From a virus, in IMG/VR virus record IMGVR_UViG_3300031566_000027, positions 1-63,192 of that record: a stretch of DNA of 63,192 bases; one strand, written 5' to 3'. The position numbers and the translations under genes are program-made. Positions 43,167 to 53,433 of this stretch are shown piece after piece. Each line of letters begins with the position of its first letter. Positions within the stretch are counted from its first letter, which is position 1. The notes below the pieces were generated by a model that made no database searches, was not told the origin of the DNA, and was given only the letters and a program-made list of their open reading frames with translations.

Positions 43167-44948
43167 CTATTTGGTAGCGATCTGCCTGGATCCCATGGTA
43201 TCAACCTGGTGGTGGATCCCGGCGGTTTCGACCAGGGCATCACCGGCAAAGGCATCCCCGGTGGCCGCGACTCTTTCCAGGGTGAATAAGAATTGATCGC
43301 CTATCTGGATTCCGCCGCCGTTTACTCCGCCGGTGGTGCCGGATATACTTGGAAACACTGCTAAATAGGCCTCGTATTGGGTATCTACCGGAATATCGGC
43401 CGTGTTTATTACCCTGGGGGCATCGAGGGTTTCACCGTTGCGCGATATCGTGTAAGTCAGCTGCCATTGAACATTGTCGGTGCCGGTAGGTGCCGCGATG
43501 ATATTGAAATGAACGTGGAAACTTAAATCGGTGCCCTCTTTATATGCGTGGGGGATCTCTATATTTCCGCTGGCGGCCTCGCCCACTGCATACCCAAAAG
43601 TGTAAATCCCGGTATTTGCCGCGGCCTCGTCCACAAATTCAACCGTATCGGGCGCCTGGGCCGGGATTGGATGGAGCACCGCGCCGCCCAGGTTCGCATC
43701 CTCATAAACCGGTTGCGCTAATACAAGAGTTTTCTCGGTGCCACAATCGAGGGTAAGATCGATCGGCGTTCCGGTGTTGGTTTCAATCCGGGCCGTTGGC
43801 AGTTGGACCGCGGTGGCGGTTATAACCATCTGCGGGGTGCCGGCAACATAAGCCGTTATGGTATTAGCGGCCTGATCAATGTGCCAGGATTCGTTTGCAT
43901 CGAGGCCTAATATTTGATCACCCGGCGCGATATCAAGCCACTTGGTTCCATCGAAATCAACATAGTAATTATTTATGGCCAGGATTGCGGTGCCGGTGTT
44001 AAGGCCGTCTGAGGCATAGGCCTCTATCTCGGAGTTGGTCCAATCGGCAATTACTTTGGTAACGCCACCAAAATCTCCTAAAACCGCCTCGAGGGCGTTT
44101 ATTAGTAAAAATGGAGTGTTGGCGATAAACGCCGCGATGGTATCCCCGGCCTGGTCGACCGAAATTGATTCGGCCGTCTGATCGCCCATGATCTGAAAAG
44201 CCGCGCCAATATCTAAAAGATCGGTGCCGTTTACCTCGATTAACCCCGCCGTTGTAGTGGCCTTTATATTAACCGCGTTGCCGCCGCCGTCCTCGGCCTG
44301 TAAAAAGGCCTCGAGGCTGCCGCCATCGGCGCTTACTTGTGAACCGCCCGAAATGGCATTGATCGAATTTAGATTAATTAAGGCGCCGGAAATCATTGTG
44401 AATATAGCAGGGGGCCCGCCGCCGCTTTGATCCACCACCATATTAATGCTTTGATTATCCGCCGTTAGCCAGGGCACCCCATTACCGAAAATGGTTTGAC
44501 CGAGGCCCGGCCCGGCCGTCCAATCCAGGTTGATCCATGTATTCGCGGGATCCCCCAGGGTGGCCGTGAAGTCGGTCAATTCTAAAAGTTTAACCGCGCC
44601 TGGCCGCACATAAAACTCACCATTTGCAAAATCTAACATGAAATCCTGTTGGGATCCTGCAAAAATAGCGCCGAATCTAATGCCGGTGATTAGCGACCAA
44701 TCTAAAATTTGCAGTGCGTCTATGAATCCAACAAATTGGCCGTTTCCGGGATCAAGTACTTGCAACCAGGAGTTTCCCGCCGCTATGCGCGAGGGGTCGA
44801 TAACTGTCTGAATCGTTACCCATTTAACCTTTTTATTCTGGTCGGCTACGTCACCCTCGGTTAAATCGACAACCTCAAACAAAAGATTATCGTGGAATCC
44901 GCCGGCGAGCAGTTCTTGCATTTCACTAATTCTAAAATCATCAGCCAT
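43167..44948 (-). CDS. Tail / virion surface protein, beta-rich
   Basis: 593 residues, rich in Gly, Asn, Thr and Ala with repeated motifs such as GDQ(T/I)...SxxxDQAxxTIxAxxAxTP, which recurs at least twice. This repetitive beta pattern suits a fibre or stem. The C-terminal 120 residues form a distinct beta domain with HVHFNIIAAPTGTDNVQWQL, typical of adhesive tips. It follows the tail-hub-like gene. Its TAG stop is followed by TAA one codon later. Confidence 0.65.
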   Translation of the reverse strand: MADDFRISEMQELLAGGFHDNLLFEVVDLTEGDVADQNKKVKWVTIQTVIDPSRIAAGNSWLQVLDPGNGQFVGFIDALQILDWSLITGIRFGAIFAGSQQDFMLDFANGEFYVRPGAVKLLELTDFTATLGDPANTWINLDWTAGPGLGQTIFGNGVPWLTADNQSINMVVDQSGGGPPAIFTMISGALINLNSINAISGGSQVSADGGSLEAFLQAEDGGGNAVNIKATTTAGLIEVNGTDLLDIGAAFQIMGDQTAESISVDQAGDTIAAFIANTPFLLINALEAVLGDFGGVTKVIADWTNSEIEAYASDGLNTGTAILAINNYYVDFDGTKWLDIAPGDQILGLDANESWHIDQAANTITAYVAGTPQMVITATAVQLPTARIETNTGTPIDLTLDCGTEKTLVLAQPVYEDANLGGAVLHPIPAQAPDTVEFVDEAAANTGIYTFGYAVGEAASGNIEIPHAYKEGTDLSFHVHFNIIAAPTGTDNVQWQLTYTISRNGETLDAPRVINTADIPVDTQYEAYLAVFPSISGTTGGVNGGGIQIGDQFLFTLERVAATGDAFAGDALVETAGIHHQVDTMGSRQIATK

Positions 44949-44953
44949 TTTTT

Positions 44954-46543
44954 TTACTCCAATAATCGGGCCGCGCCCGTTTCAAGTAGTCTTTGACCGG
45001 ATCTATTAGGATACGGCGTTCCGGCCTCCAATAATCTTGCCGTCAAAACCTCCGGGATATAATACATGGTATCCGTGGTTTCATCGTTATATTGTGCACT
45101 CGCGTAAAAATCGAGCTCGGTGACATATTCAACCTGGCCATTGGCCATCTGCATACAGAGGCCGCCATTGATCCCGAGATCCCCGGGCACCCCATCCGTA
45201 TAAAAGCAGAAATATTTTGAATCGTGGACCTCTGCGCTCATCGTATGAGGCAATCGCGCTTGCCATTCCTCCCGGGTAAACTGGCCGTAAGAAACCACCA
45301 TGCCATCGGTCGGCCCACACAAGTAAAGGCCGTCCGTTGTCGGAAATAAAACACCCTGGGGCACTGCCGCCATGCCTCTTTTGGACAGGCAGGGGTGAGG
45401 ATCCGGAAATTTTTGCGGTTGCATGACGCTCGGATCCGTACCGTAAACCACATACGGGTTTTCCTCGGTGCCGACCACCAGGATATTTCCGATCGTTCCC
45501 AGGCCCACTATCGGGAAATCGAGGGTTATTTGATAGGCCAGTGGCCAGGAATGAGGATAATTCGCCTCGGAAAAATATAGATTTTTACCCACAAACCCGG
45601 CAAAAAACCGGCCGATCGATACAATGCCGGTTAAGCTATCCGGGGGGCCTACCCATCCGGAGGTCGATAAAACCTCGGCCAGGTCCGTATCGAGTTTAGT
45701 GTCGATATAACCGGAGCTCGCCATGGGGATCTGGTCGACAAATTGATACTGAGAACTTTCATCGCCGGAGTTGATACGATAGATCCGCTTGCCGCCGCCG
45801 GAATCGTAAAGGATATCCTTTTTGTAGGCTCTCCATATTGCAGTACCATCGGCGGTATCTGCGTCAACCACCGTTCCCCAGGTCGGCTCGAGGCCCCCGG
45901 AGGTTCCCGCCTGTACGCATTTGTAAACATGGTCCACTAAAACGGACGGTATTATCCAATCATCCTCCGTGTAGGCGGTCGCGGCCTGCCATACCGGGTC
46001 CATGTTGGAAAGGGTGACGGTTTGCCCCTGTAAGGCCGTTACGATATTACTTGCCGCACTCGGGGCCCCCTCCTCGCCCCAGGACGTTACCACGGTCCAG
46101 ACATAAGCGATCGCACGCGCATCGCCGGATCCGCCGCCGCCCAGGACCGCAATAGGGGCTTTAGCCGGCACTGGAACGCCGATCGGGTAAAAATTGATAG
46201 GATAATCACCGGCGCCGGTGGTGGCCTCATCCTCATTGGTCTTTTTGGGGATCCCATCGCCGGTATAATACAACTTGTTTTCGATATCACTGGCGATCGG
46301 TCCGCGGACGATATCAACATCGGCATCGAATAAAAGCCAATATTGCGATAAATAAAGGTAAATAGTCCGGATCAAATTGCCTGATATCGTATCGTCTTTG
46401 GCAATCAGTTGATTATACCAGGGCCGCAAATGGCCTTGATGGATCTTTACCATGCTCGCCCGCTGCGCCTCATTTGGTTCTAATAAGGTGGCGCCTATCC
46501 TGGGCCGGATCCCTCTAAAGACTTGTACTGTTTCGATTGTCAT
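44954..46543 (-). CDS. Tail hub / stabilisation-type protein with binding module
   Basis: 529 residues. Beta-propeller-like sequence (YFSEANYPHSWPLAY, VVGTEENPYVVYGTDPSVMQ, VLFPTTDGLYLCGP) resembles hub proteins of short-tailed phages. Inserted at about residues 180-240 is WQAATAYTEDDWIIPS...YKCVQAGTSG...PTWGT, the pattern of a small carbohydrate-binding module of type 5/12. Starts in an ATGA overlap with the preceding gene. Confidence 0.7.
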   Translation of the reverse strand: MTIETVQVFRGIRPRIGATLLEPNEAQRASMVKIHQGHLRPWYNQLIAKDDTISGNLIRTIYLYLSQYWLLFDADVDIVRGPIASDIENKLYYTGDGIPKKTNEDEATTGAGDYPINFYPIGVPVPAKAPIAVLGGGGSGDARAIAYVWTVVTSWGEEGAPSAASNIVTALQGQTVTLSNMDPVWQAATAYTEDDWIIPSVLVDHVYKCVQAGTSGGLEPTWGTVVDADTADGTAIWRAYKKDILYDSGGGKRIYRINSGDESSQYQFVDQIPMASSGYIDTKLDTDLAEVLSTSGWVGPPDSLTGIVSIGRFFAGFVGKNLYFSEANYPHSWPLAYQITLDFPIVGLGTIGNILVVGTEENPYVVYGTDPSVMQPQKFPDPHPCLSKRGMAAVPQGVLFPTTDGLYLCGPTDGMVVSYGQFTREEWQARLPHTMSAEVHDSKYFCFYTDGVPGDLGINGGLCMQMANGQVEYVTELDFYASAQYNDETTDTMYYIPEVLTARLLEAGTPYPNRSGQRLLETGAARLLE

Positions 46544-48057
46544 ATCTCACCAAATACCTCTAATGTCGGCGGTGGCACCCACTGGTTTCCATTATAGGAT
46601 GCCCAACCTCCCGCATCTGGCGGATAAGGGGGCGCTATCCCGCTGTAATCGGCTTCAAATTCTCTCATGCAGATCCAAACCTCACCGCCCAAATTGGCAG
46701 CTATCAGATCAATTCCATCCTGATTAAGATATATTTCTTGATTGCCGTTAATCATTGGCTCGGGATCCGCTAAAATCGGTCCGCTAAAATTATTCCAATC
46801 GGAACAGGTTATTGGAAAGGTGGCGCTCGATTCTTGCAAGACCATACTGCTTCCCCCTGATACGGCATATTGGAAAAGTTTTAGCCTTACCCGGTCAATC
46901 TCTGTGATCGTTATTCCAGATAAATCAAAGACTAACCATGATCGATTAAAACCATACTGTTTAGGATCCCCGCCAACCCACCATCGGTATTGACAACCGA
47001 CTTGCAAACGCGATTCCCAATCAAAACCATCGCAGCTTGGCGCGGTCCTGGCGGTGTTAAAATCCGGATCGCGTACCTCCATCTGTCCGCCATATCCGGT
47101 GGTAAAAGGATTTCCCGCTGTTTGTTTTACGCAATCATAAAACTCTAAATTCGACATTTGCGTTTTACCGCTTATCGGTCCATTACTGGTCATTAAAAGC
47201 CGGCCAAGATCGACAAAATAATCATCGCCATCATTTACCTCAAAGGTAAAACCATCGGGCCCAATTAACTTGCTGCTAATTTGATTCAATAGCCCGCCGT
47301 TGGTATCGTAAAGCCTCAAGAGGGCCGTAAGGGTTTCCTCGGGCCGGTAAATAGTGCAAAATGATGGCCGGTATCCGGAGGCCCAGATGCCAATATCTTC
47401 TAGGAATAAATTAAAATCAGACTCCCAAAGAGTACCGGTAAACACTCCATTAGTAGGATTTCCGTCCAGGGGTTCCCAATGGGTATCATCAAAATATGGC
47501 CGGAAACATTCTAACTCTGCCACAATCCAGACTTTAAAGCCGAAACCGGTATCAATATATTCCTCATCCACACATGGCTCGCCGGCAATCAGCTGCCAAT
47601 ATGGATTAACCGCGTCAAAACTCATCCACCATCTAACCCCGCATCCGGCGTATTGAAGTATTTTTTCGCCTCTATAAAGCGGTGAAACCACGCCGTTAGG
47701 GTTAAAATCGATCTGCCGCGTGCCGTCCGGTTGAAAAAGGCTCTCATAGTGATCCGCGTGTGTTGTCAAAAATATCAGGGTTCCCGCCGGCCACATTTGG
47801 GCGGTGGTTCCGCCCTGGGCCCTTTCCACCTTTAAAAAGGCCGTTGCCTCGTTCAGGTTGCTATTTGCCAGATCTATTTTGACAATTTCGCGCACTATCG
47901 GATCCCGGAGGACCGCCCACATAGTATCGCCATCGATGGCCTGGGGGTTTATAAACTGTGAAAAATCCGCCCAGGGGATCTTAATTTCGGTGCTGCTAAC
48001 GCCGATCGCAAGTTGTAAATGCGAAACCCCTCGATTATTGAAATTAATTACTGGCAT
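46540..48057 (-). CDS. Tail structural protein, beta-rich
   Basis: 505 residues with an N-terminal segment typical of tail or baseplate-like proteins (NNRGVSHLQLAIGVSSTEIK, IPWADFSQF) and a large beta-rich body with many aromatics and Cys. A C-terminal galactose-binding-like region (RVRLKLFQYAV, VWICMREFEADYSG) is possible. Probable tail or fibre-attachment role. Confidence 0.65.
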   Translation of the reverse strand: MPVINFNNRGVSHLQLAIGVSSTEIKIPWADFSQFINPQAIDGDTMWAVLRDPIVREIVKIDLANSNLNEATAFLKVERAQGGTTAQMWPAGTLIFLTTHADHYESLFQPDGTRQIDFNPNGVVSPLYRGEKILQYAGCGVRWWMSFDAVNPYWQLIAGEPCVDEEYIDTGFGFKVWIVAELECFRPYFDDTHWEPLDGNPTNGVFTGTLWESDFNLFLEDIGIWASGYRPSFCTIYRPEETLTALLRLYDTNGGLLNQISSKLIGPDGFTFEVNDGDDYFVDLGRLLMTSNGPISGKTQMSNLEFYDCVKQTAGNPFTTGYGGQMEVRDPDFNTARTAPSCDGFDWESRLQVGCQYRWWVGGDPKQYGFNRSWLVFDLSGITITEIDRVRLKLFQYAVSGGSSMVLQESSATFPITCSDWNNFSGPILADPEPMINGNQEIYLNQDGIDLIAANLGGEVWICMREFEADYSGIAPPYPPDAGGWASYNGNQWVPPPTLEVFGEI

Positions 48058-48067
48058 TTTCCCCTCT

Positions 48068-48508
48068 CTAATCCGTTATGCCCATTTGTAGCCAGGTCGT
48101 ACCGCTTACGTTTTTCCACCATCGGCCGTTTATGGAGTTATAAACTTCCTCGCCAAAATAATCAGCTGCCAGGGATCCATCCGGATCCGTTGTTACAATT
48201 CTATTGCTGCCCTTTTGAAAAAACAGGTTTAAAATGTCGACGTCCATCCGGAGCTCGAACGAGGCGCCGGCGCCAAATGATAGCGGCGAGGCCCCCCGGG
48301 TAACGGTGAAAACATCGCCGGCGCGATCGGTGACGATCATCCATTCGCTTTTGGATCCCTCGATCATAACGCACTTGAACTGCTCTCCGGCCGAAATCGA
48401 TGGAAAAAGGGAGCCATCGCCCGCCTCTAAGCTGAAAGAGGAATCCCCGGCGCCTATCGCGTTTTCAAGGTTCCCCTTGGCATTATTCTCAAATTTAAAA
48501 ACGGCCAT
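48068..48508 (-). CDS. Virion adaptor / fibre-base protein
   Basis: 146 residues. Starts with KFENNAKGNLENAIGAGDSS and continues with IEGSKSEWMIVTDRAGDVFT then RGASP. This pattern is common in small phage tail proteins at the base of fibres. The C-terminal half ends in a WWKNVSGTTWLQMGITD beta tail. Function inferred from position and pattern. Confidence 0.6.
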   Translation of the reverse strand: MAVFKFENNAKGNLENAIGAGDSSFSLEAGDGSLFPSISAGEQFKCVMIEGSKSEWMIVTDRAGDVFTVTRGASPLSFGAGASFELRMDVDILNLFFQKGSNRIVTTDPDGSLAADYFGEEVYNSINGRWWKNVSGTTWLQMGITD

Positions 48509-48518
48509 GATTCACCCC

Positions 48519-49229
48519 TTAAAAATCAGTGTATTTAGTTGTGATAATATCCCTGGTCCGGTGCCTGGTGAACCCGGAAAACTTCATTTGCCTGGCCGGC
48601 AGGATAGCCTCCTGATACCCGATACCGTGGGCGGATCCTAACTCCGGGTTTGACCACGGCTTATTTGTCAACAATAACAACTCGGCCAGGGCCCTATCGG
48701 CTATCGTCTTTTTATAATGGGTCCAAAGGATCTTAGGAACTACCTGGGATCCATCAAAAGGCATGATATTGATCCAGACTTTCAGGCCGGCATCAATATC
48801 GATCTCAGGCGTATACATCAGATTTACCCTAAGATTCTGGCCTACCCACGCCGCATCCGGATCCTCCGCGGTCTGCGATCGCCAATCATCCCTTTCCTCC
48901 GGGTTCTCATCGACCGCAATCTCCGCGATAGGCGTTTTTCTATAAAAGGTATCGCCGTCTTTGATCTCGAAATGATCTAAGCTAACCATTTCACCCAGGG
49001 GGGATTGAACGATATATTCTCGCTTGCCGGCCTCAATATCAATCAACTCGAGCTCGACCGTCCACAATTCGGTCCGCTTTAAAAAATCCCTGGTGGCATC
49101 TACAATGGCCTCCGCGATCTTCGGATTGGGGCAAAGAGGAACATTGGGCCATATCTGATTGTACCAATTCGATACGGCAATATAGCCGGTGCCGACCGGA
49201 GTTACCGGGCTTCCCGTTGTTAATCCCAT
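48519..49229 (-). CDS. Connector / tail-completion-type protein
   Basis: 236 residues. The sequence CPNPKIAEAIVDATRDFLKR followed by a beta-rich section resembles gp4/gp6-type connector subunits. It starts in a TAATG overlap with the fibre gene. Two connector-like proteins (this and the one at 53434-54096) are present. Confidence 0.6.
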   Translation of the reverse strand: MGLTTGSPVTPVGTGYIAVSNWYNQIWPNVPLCPNPKIAEAIVDATRDFLKRTELWTVELELIDIEAGKREYIVQSPLGEMVSLDHFEIKDGDTFYRKTPIAEIAVDENPEERDDWRSQTAEDPDAAWVGQNLRVNLMYTPEIDIDAGLKVWINIMPFDGSQVVPKILWTHYKKTIADRALAELLLLTNKPWSNPELGSAHGIGYQEAILPARQMKFSGFTRHRTRDIITTKYTDF

Positions 49230-51508
49230 TAGCTCACTACCTCCGTGTCCGGATTTTCAAAGTTGAATCCGCTTTTTTGGGTCCAGAAATAATAGGTGCC
49301 GGCATCCAGATAAAAGGTGACGTTTCCAAAGGAATCCGTTCTGCCGCTCGCTACTGCATTGTTTCCAAGGGGATCAGTTGTCACCCACACATCGGCGTCC
49401 GCGATCGGGTTCGCGCTTATCTGGTTTGTCACATTGTAAACAAAGGTTATGGCGCCTACCGGCACGCCGCCCACTACCGCGATTATCGATTCGGTATCTG
49501 TCTTAACATCGGCAACATCGGCGGTCAGATCGGTGATATCATCGAGCAGATCATCCACATCGCCCTGCATATTAAAGATCGCATCATCGGTTAATCCTTG
49601 CTGAAAAAGGATTGTGGAAAGGGTGCTCGGGATCGAGGTACCGGTATCGACCAGGATGGCATCGAGGATAAGATCCAGGCGCCCGCCATCGGTCCAATCG
49701 GTCTGCAATTCGTTGGTATCGACCAGGACGGCATCGATATTACTATCGATTGTGGTCAGAGCTCCGCCATCCGGCAAGAGATCCGTAACCGCCTTGATGG
49801 CGTCCACCACTGTATCGACCGTGGCCAGGTCCGCCGCCAGGGCCAGGGCTGAAACGTCCGCTTTATAATCTCCAATCGTTTCAGAGGGTACAAGGTTCTG
49901 ATTTTTGGCGCCGAACGTGCCGGCGGAAACGTGCCCGGCGATAGCTTCATCCCATACCGCGTCCGCGATCTGGCCGACCGTTGGCATCCCGCCGCCGGTG
50001 CCAAGTGCCTCGAGGGCGTCAGAGGTTCGATCAAAGGTCTGAGATCCGTCTACATTCATAATCAGGTCAAAGAGCGTATCCGCTACCGGATCGCCGGAGG
50101 GGTGCGCGACTTTGGCCAGATGATCAAGATCATTGGCCTCGATAACCGTTTGCACATCGGCGGAGCTCAGATCATTTAAGGCGGTAATTTGTGCCGGCAG
50201 GGTTGTACCGGTATCGACCAGGATCGGATCCAGATAGGTCGATTCCAGGTTACTTACGATATCAATTATGTCGCTATGCTCACTTGGCAGGGTGGTACCG
50301 GTATCAACCAGGATCGCGGCCAGGTCGTTCATGGCGCCCGCGTCCGGAATCAGATCGGTAACGGCCTTAATGAGGGCAAGATCTAACATAGCGCCCGAAT
50401 CCGGAATCAGGCTCACAATCGAGTAGATTGCCCCCGTTGACAGATCGATGGCATCCACAACTGTCTTGACGGCCGCGATATCGGCATCGGTGGCAATATG
50501 CGAGGACGTTACCAGGGTGACGGTGGCCGTTTGGTCAAGTTCCCGGCCGGTGGATCCTACTGCAATATGAGAGGCGATCGGCTCATCCCACACGCCATCA
50601 ACAATTTGCTGCACCGTTGGGCCGCCTCCGCCGCCGGCGCCCAATGCTTCAAGGGCATCGGTGGTGCGGTCAAAAGTTTGGGATCCATCCACGTTCATCA
50701 TGTAATCGAGGAGGGTATTTGCAACCGGATCTCCGCTCGGATGGGCCACTTTTGCCAAATGGTCAAGGTCGTTAGTTTCAATTACCGTTTGAATATCGGC
50801 CGATGAGAGGTCATTTAGGCCCGCAATCGAGGCCGCGGTGGCCAAAAGTGCGTGTTCGGCCGGCAAAGTGGTCCCGGTATCGACTAAGATCGCGTCTACA
50901 TTCGCGTCTAAGGTGGTCAATGCACCGCCATCTGGCAGGGCATCAGTGACAACTTTGATGGCATCGACAACCGTATCGACCGTGGCCAGGTTTGCCGCCG
51001 TGGCCAATAATGCGTGTTCGCCTGGTAGGGTGGTGCCGGTGTCTACCAGTATGGCATCCACAATCCCATCGATAACATCAACCGAGGCCTGGGTGGCCAA
51101 TAATGCGTGTTCGGCCGGCAGGGTTGTACCGGTGTCGACTAAGATCGCGTCCACATTATCGTCTACCGTTTGCAGGGCAGCTGCCGTGGCGCCCTCAACT
51201 CCCATTTGAAAGAAATGGCTCATGGTTCCAACAATCGTGCCGACCGTTGCGGAAACGTAGATCGAATAGGATTTACCAACCTCAAAACCATTGGCCGCGG
51301 TCAACTGGATCCGCTCGGAATAAAAGCCGGCCGTATTTGCAGAATCCAATAAGGCCATGCTGCCGGTTAGGATCGGCGTGCCGGTTTCATCCTCATAGAT
51401 CCGATAGGTCGGCACCGAATCTGCATCGGTGGCCTGGCCGGTTTCCGGATGGTGGGTATTCGCCACGAATGTTAAAAAATCGTCTATTTCCCATTTTCCT
51501 AAGTTCAT
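49229..51508 (-). CDS. Tail fibre with tandem DAILVDTGTTLP repeats
   Basis: 759 residues. The N-terminal domain (about 1-105) is beta-rich and may attach to the virion. The middle contains many copies of (V/I)DAILVDTGTTLPxEHALLAT and related ADLATVDTVVDAIKxVTD units plus two long duplicated blocks containing AHPSGDPVA. The C-terminal 80 residues form an Ig/carboxypeptidase-regulatory-like domain (PIADADVWVTTDPLGNN, FYLDAGTYYFWTQKSGF). The repeats suggest a trimeric coiled or beta-stranded shaft. Probable receptor-contacting fibre, prone to length change by recombination. Confidence 0.75.
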   Translation of the reverse strand: MNLGKWEIDDFLTFVANTHHPETGQATDADSVPTYRIYEDETGTPILTGSMALLDSANTAGFYSERIQLTAANGFEVGKSYSIYVSATVGTIVGTMSHFFQMGVEGATAAALQTVDDNVDAILVDTGTTLPAEHALLATQASVDVIDGIVDAILVDTGTTLPGEHALLATAANLATVDTVVDAIKVVTDALPDGGALTTLDANVDAILVDTGTTLPAEHALLATAASIAGLNDLSSADIQTVIETNDLDHLAKVAHPSGDPVANTLLDYMMNVDGSQTFDRTTDALEALGAGGGGGPTVQQIVDGVWDEPIASHIAVGSTGRELDQTATVTLVTSSHIATDADIAAVKTVVDAIDLSTGAIYSIVSLIPDSGAMLDLALIKAVTDLIPDAGAMNDLAAILVDTGTTLPSEHSDIIDIVSNLESTYLDPILVDTGTTLPAQITALNDLSSADVQTVIEANDLDHLAKVAHPSGDPVADTLFDLIMNVDGSQTFDRTSDALEALGTGGGMPTVGQIADAVWDEAIAGHVSAGTFGAKNQNLVPSETIGDYKADVSALALAADLATVDTVVDAIKAVTDLLPDGGALTTIDSNIDAVLVDTNELQTDWTDGGRLDLILDAILVDTGTSIPSTLSTILFQQGLTDDAIFNMQGDVDDLLDDITDLTADVADVKTDTESIIAVVGGVPVGAITFVYNVTNQISANPIADADVWVTTDPLGNNAVASGRTDSFGNVTFYLDAGTYYFWTQKSGFNFENPDTEVVS

Positions 51509-51511
51509 TTT

Positions 51512-52510
51512 TTACCTCACTATTCGTCTGCCAAAGTTTAGAGATCCGCCCGGCAGGGAATCAATTACCGGGTAAATTGAAAAGTATTGGTCACAACCAA
51601 TATCCCAATCAAAAGCGGCTACTCGCCGCCGCCATTTAATATCATCGTCAAATGGAAATACAGAATGGGCACTTAGATCCTGGCCGTAATTTCGGGCGCC
51701 TGCATCGGTAATTGATAAACGGCCTTTTTCTATGGATCCGTGGGCCTGGAATGTAAAGGTCTGATTTATCCTTGACCCTGTACCAAAGGCCGTGGCATCC
51801 CCGGAGGCGTTGTTTTCCTCTAAAAAGGCGGATCCTCCATCGAAATCATCATCAAAATTTCCATCGGCCAGGTCATTTATCCATATCGGATCCACTGAAA
51901 ACTCGTTAAAACCTCGGCCGATAACCGAATCAAGCGCGGTGCAATTAAGAAAATAACAATCGTCTATATCCCCGAGGAAAGGGTGTTCATCCTGGTTAAT
52001 GCAAAGGCAATTCACCACCACGCCATCGGCGCCATCGGACATATTAAAACCGCGCCCCAGGCAATCAATATTGATAATTCCTATCCATGTAGTGTTATCC
52101 CCGCCGGTGGTTTCGTTGGTATCGTTATCAACCGCCGACATAATTAGATCCTGGATGCTCGCGTAATCCTCGCCGGAAATCTCAAATCCGATACCGGATG
52201 CCCTGGTGAACGTAACGCCTGGGCCTGGAACTACTCCCTTGTGCCCCTGCCAATCGGATCCAAACCTTGATCCGGCCGGCCGGATGATACGCCGATATGA
52301 GGCGTTTGTGGTGGCCCCGGCCATACTCGTCCGATCATCGAATTGTGCGGCATCGTCATAGCACTCCAAAACCTCGGATTGTGCCAATGATACCAAATTA
52401 TTATCGGTGGCGGCCTCCCAGGTGGATAGGCTTGTGTAGTCGCGCCCGAAACCCGAGGCCCCATAGGTGCTGATCTGTTCGTTTACACCTTTAATTCTTG
52501 AAGTTGCCAT
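51512..52510 (-). CDS. Parallel beta-helix-like virion protein
   Basis: 332 residues. Ladder-like sequence (DYASIQDLIMSAVDNDTNET, GVVVNCLCINQDEHPF, CYFLNCTALDSVIGRGF) is typical of pectate-lyase-like right-handed beta-helices, common in tailspikes. No catalytic residues identified. It precedes the fibre gene and may be a second adhesin or spike. Starts in a TGATG overlap. Confidence 0.68.
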   Translation of the reverse strand: MATSRIKGVNEQISTYGASGFGRDYTSLSTWEAATDNNLVSLAQSEVLECYDDAAQFDDRTSMAGATTNASYRRIIRPAGSRFGSDWQGHKGVVPGPGVTFTRASGIGFEISGEDYASIQDLIMSAVDNDTNETTGGDNTTWIGIINIDCLGRGFNMSDGADGVVVNCLCINQDEHPFLGDIDDCYFLNCTALDSVIGRGFNEFSVDPIWINDLADGNFDDDFDGGSAFLEENNASGDATAFGTGSRINQTFTFQAHGSIEKGRLSITDAGARNYGQDLSAHSVFPFDDDIKWRRRVAAFDWDIGCDQYFSIYPVIDSLPGGSLNFGRRIVR

Positions 52511-52974
52511 CAGATATAAACCCCTTTTACTTTATCAAATACAAGGCCCTCGGCGGCATAGGGTGTATGATCGGTCAACCATAAATTGCTATCCTCATCT
52601 AATGTATAAAACGGTTGGTAAGCATCGCCCGGATCCCGAGCTCGGTCCAGGTCAAGGGCCGGATATAATTGCTTGATCCTGGCCAAGGGTGCACAATACC
52701 GGCGTTTATCGTACCTGATATAATTCGATCTCGGCTTATAGATCCCGGTTGGATCGTAGGGCTCATAAACCGCCGCATCCAACATTATCGAACCAACTCC
52801 ATCGACCAGGATCCACAACCACAATTTAGCCTCTTTCATGCCTATGCCGGCGGTCGGAGGCCTCACCGTGACCAAATCGCCCTCTTGAATGTGCTCGGGC
52901 GCTTTTTGAAAAACGGCGATCGCTATCTCCCTGGTCGGATAGGCCCTCGGTATCACATAACTCGGGGTTGTCAT
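52510..52974 (-). CDS. Hypothetical virion-region protein
   Basis: 154 residues. A helical N-terminus followed by beta-like and aromatic segments (LWLWILVDGVGSIMLDAAVY, YIRYDKRRYCAPLARIKQLY). Unknown family; its place between connector and spike genes suggests a head-tail or spike-attachment role. Confidence 0.6.
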   Translation of the reverse strand: MTTPSYVIPRAYPTREIAIAVFQKAPEHIQEGDLVTVRPPTAGIGMKEAKLWLWILVDGVGSIMLDAAVYEPYDPTGIYKPRSNYIRYDKRRYCAPLARIKQLYPALDLDRARDPGDAYQPFYTLDEDSNLWLTDHTPYAAEGLVFDKVKGVYI

Positions 52975-53421
52975 TTAATCGTCCTCGCTCATCCGATTGA
53001 TCATGGCGGTTTGCAGTTGGGCCAAGGTGCGGTCGGGTAGCGCGTGCTGTGCCCGCAAGATATTGATCTCATCCTTGATAATGTCGGCAAAAGCGATCAT
53101 CATTTTTCTAAATCGCGGGTGAGTTTGGAATAAAGCCCTTGCTCCATCCCGGTCCATCAGGTTTTCATCCGCCGTTTCCAGGGCCGCGAATCCATCGATC
53201 TCGGGTTGTGTTGCGTTCCGGCAGCTGCCGCCGTCCATTATTTTGGCAAATCCCAGGACGCGCAAAGGGCCGCCTCCGCCCTCCCGGAGCTCGGTTCCGT
53301 TTATAAAGGTCGGATCCGTGGCCACACTCCAAAAAGAGGGATCCCGTTGGTCAAATTGCTGATCCGTTGGCGAGATCTTGATAACCTCGCCGCCGTTTTC
53401 TCGATATAATACCGTGGTCAT
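52975..53421 (-). CDS. Hypothetical virion-region protein
   Basis: 148 residues. Beta-rich start (TTVLYRENGGEVIKISPTDQ) resembling small phage head proteins, then a helical C-terminal half (IIKDEINILRAQHALPDRTL). Function unknown. Confidence 0.6.
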   Translation of the reverse strand: MTTVLYRENGGEVIKISPTDQQFDQRDPSFWSVATDPTFINGTELREGGGGPLRVLGFAKIMDGGSCRNATQPEIDGFAALETADENLMDRDGARALFQTHPRFRKMMIAFADIIKDEINILRAQHALPDRTLAQLQTAMINRMSEDD

Positions 53422-53433
53422 TTGGTTACTCCT

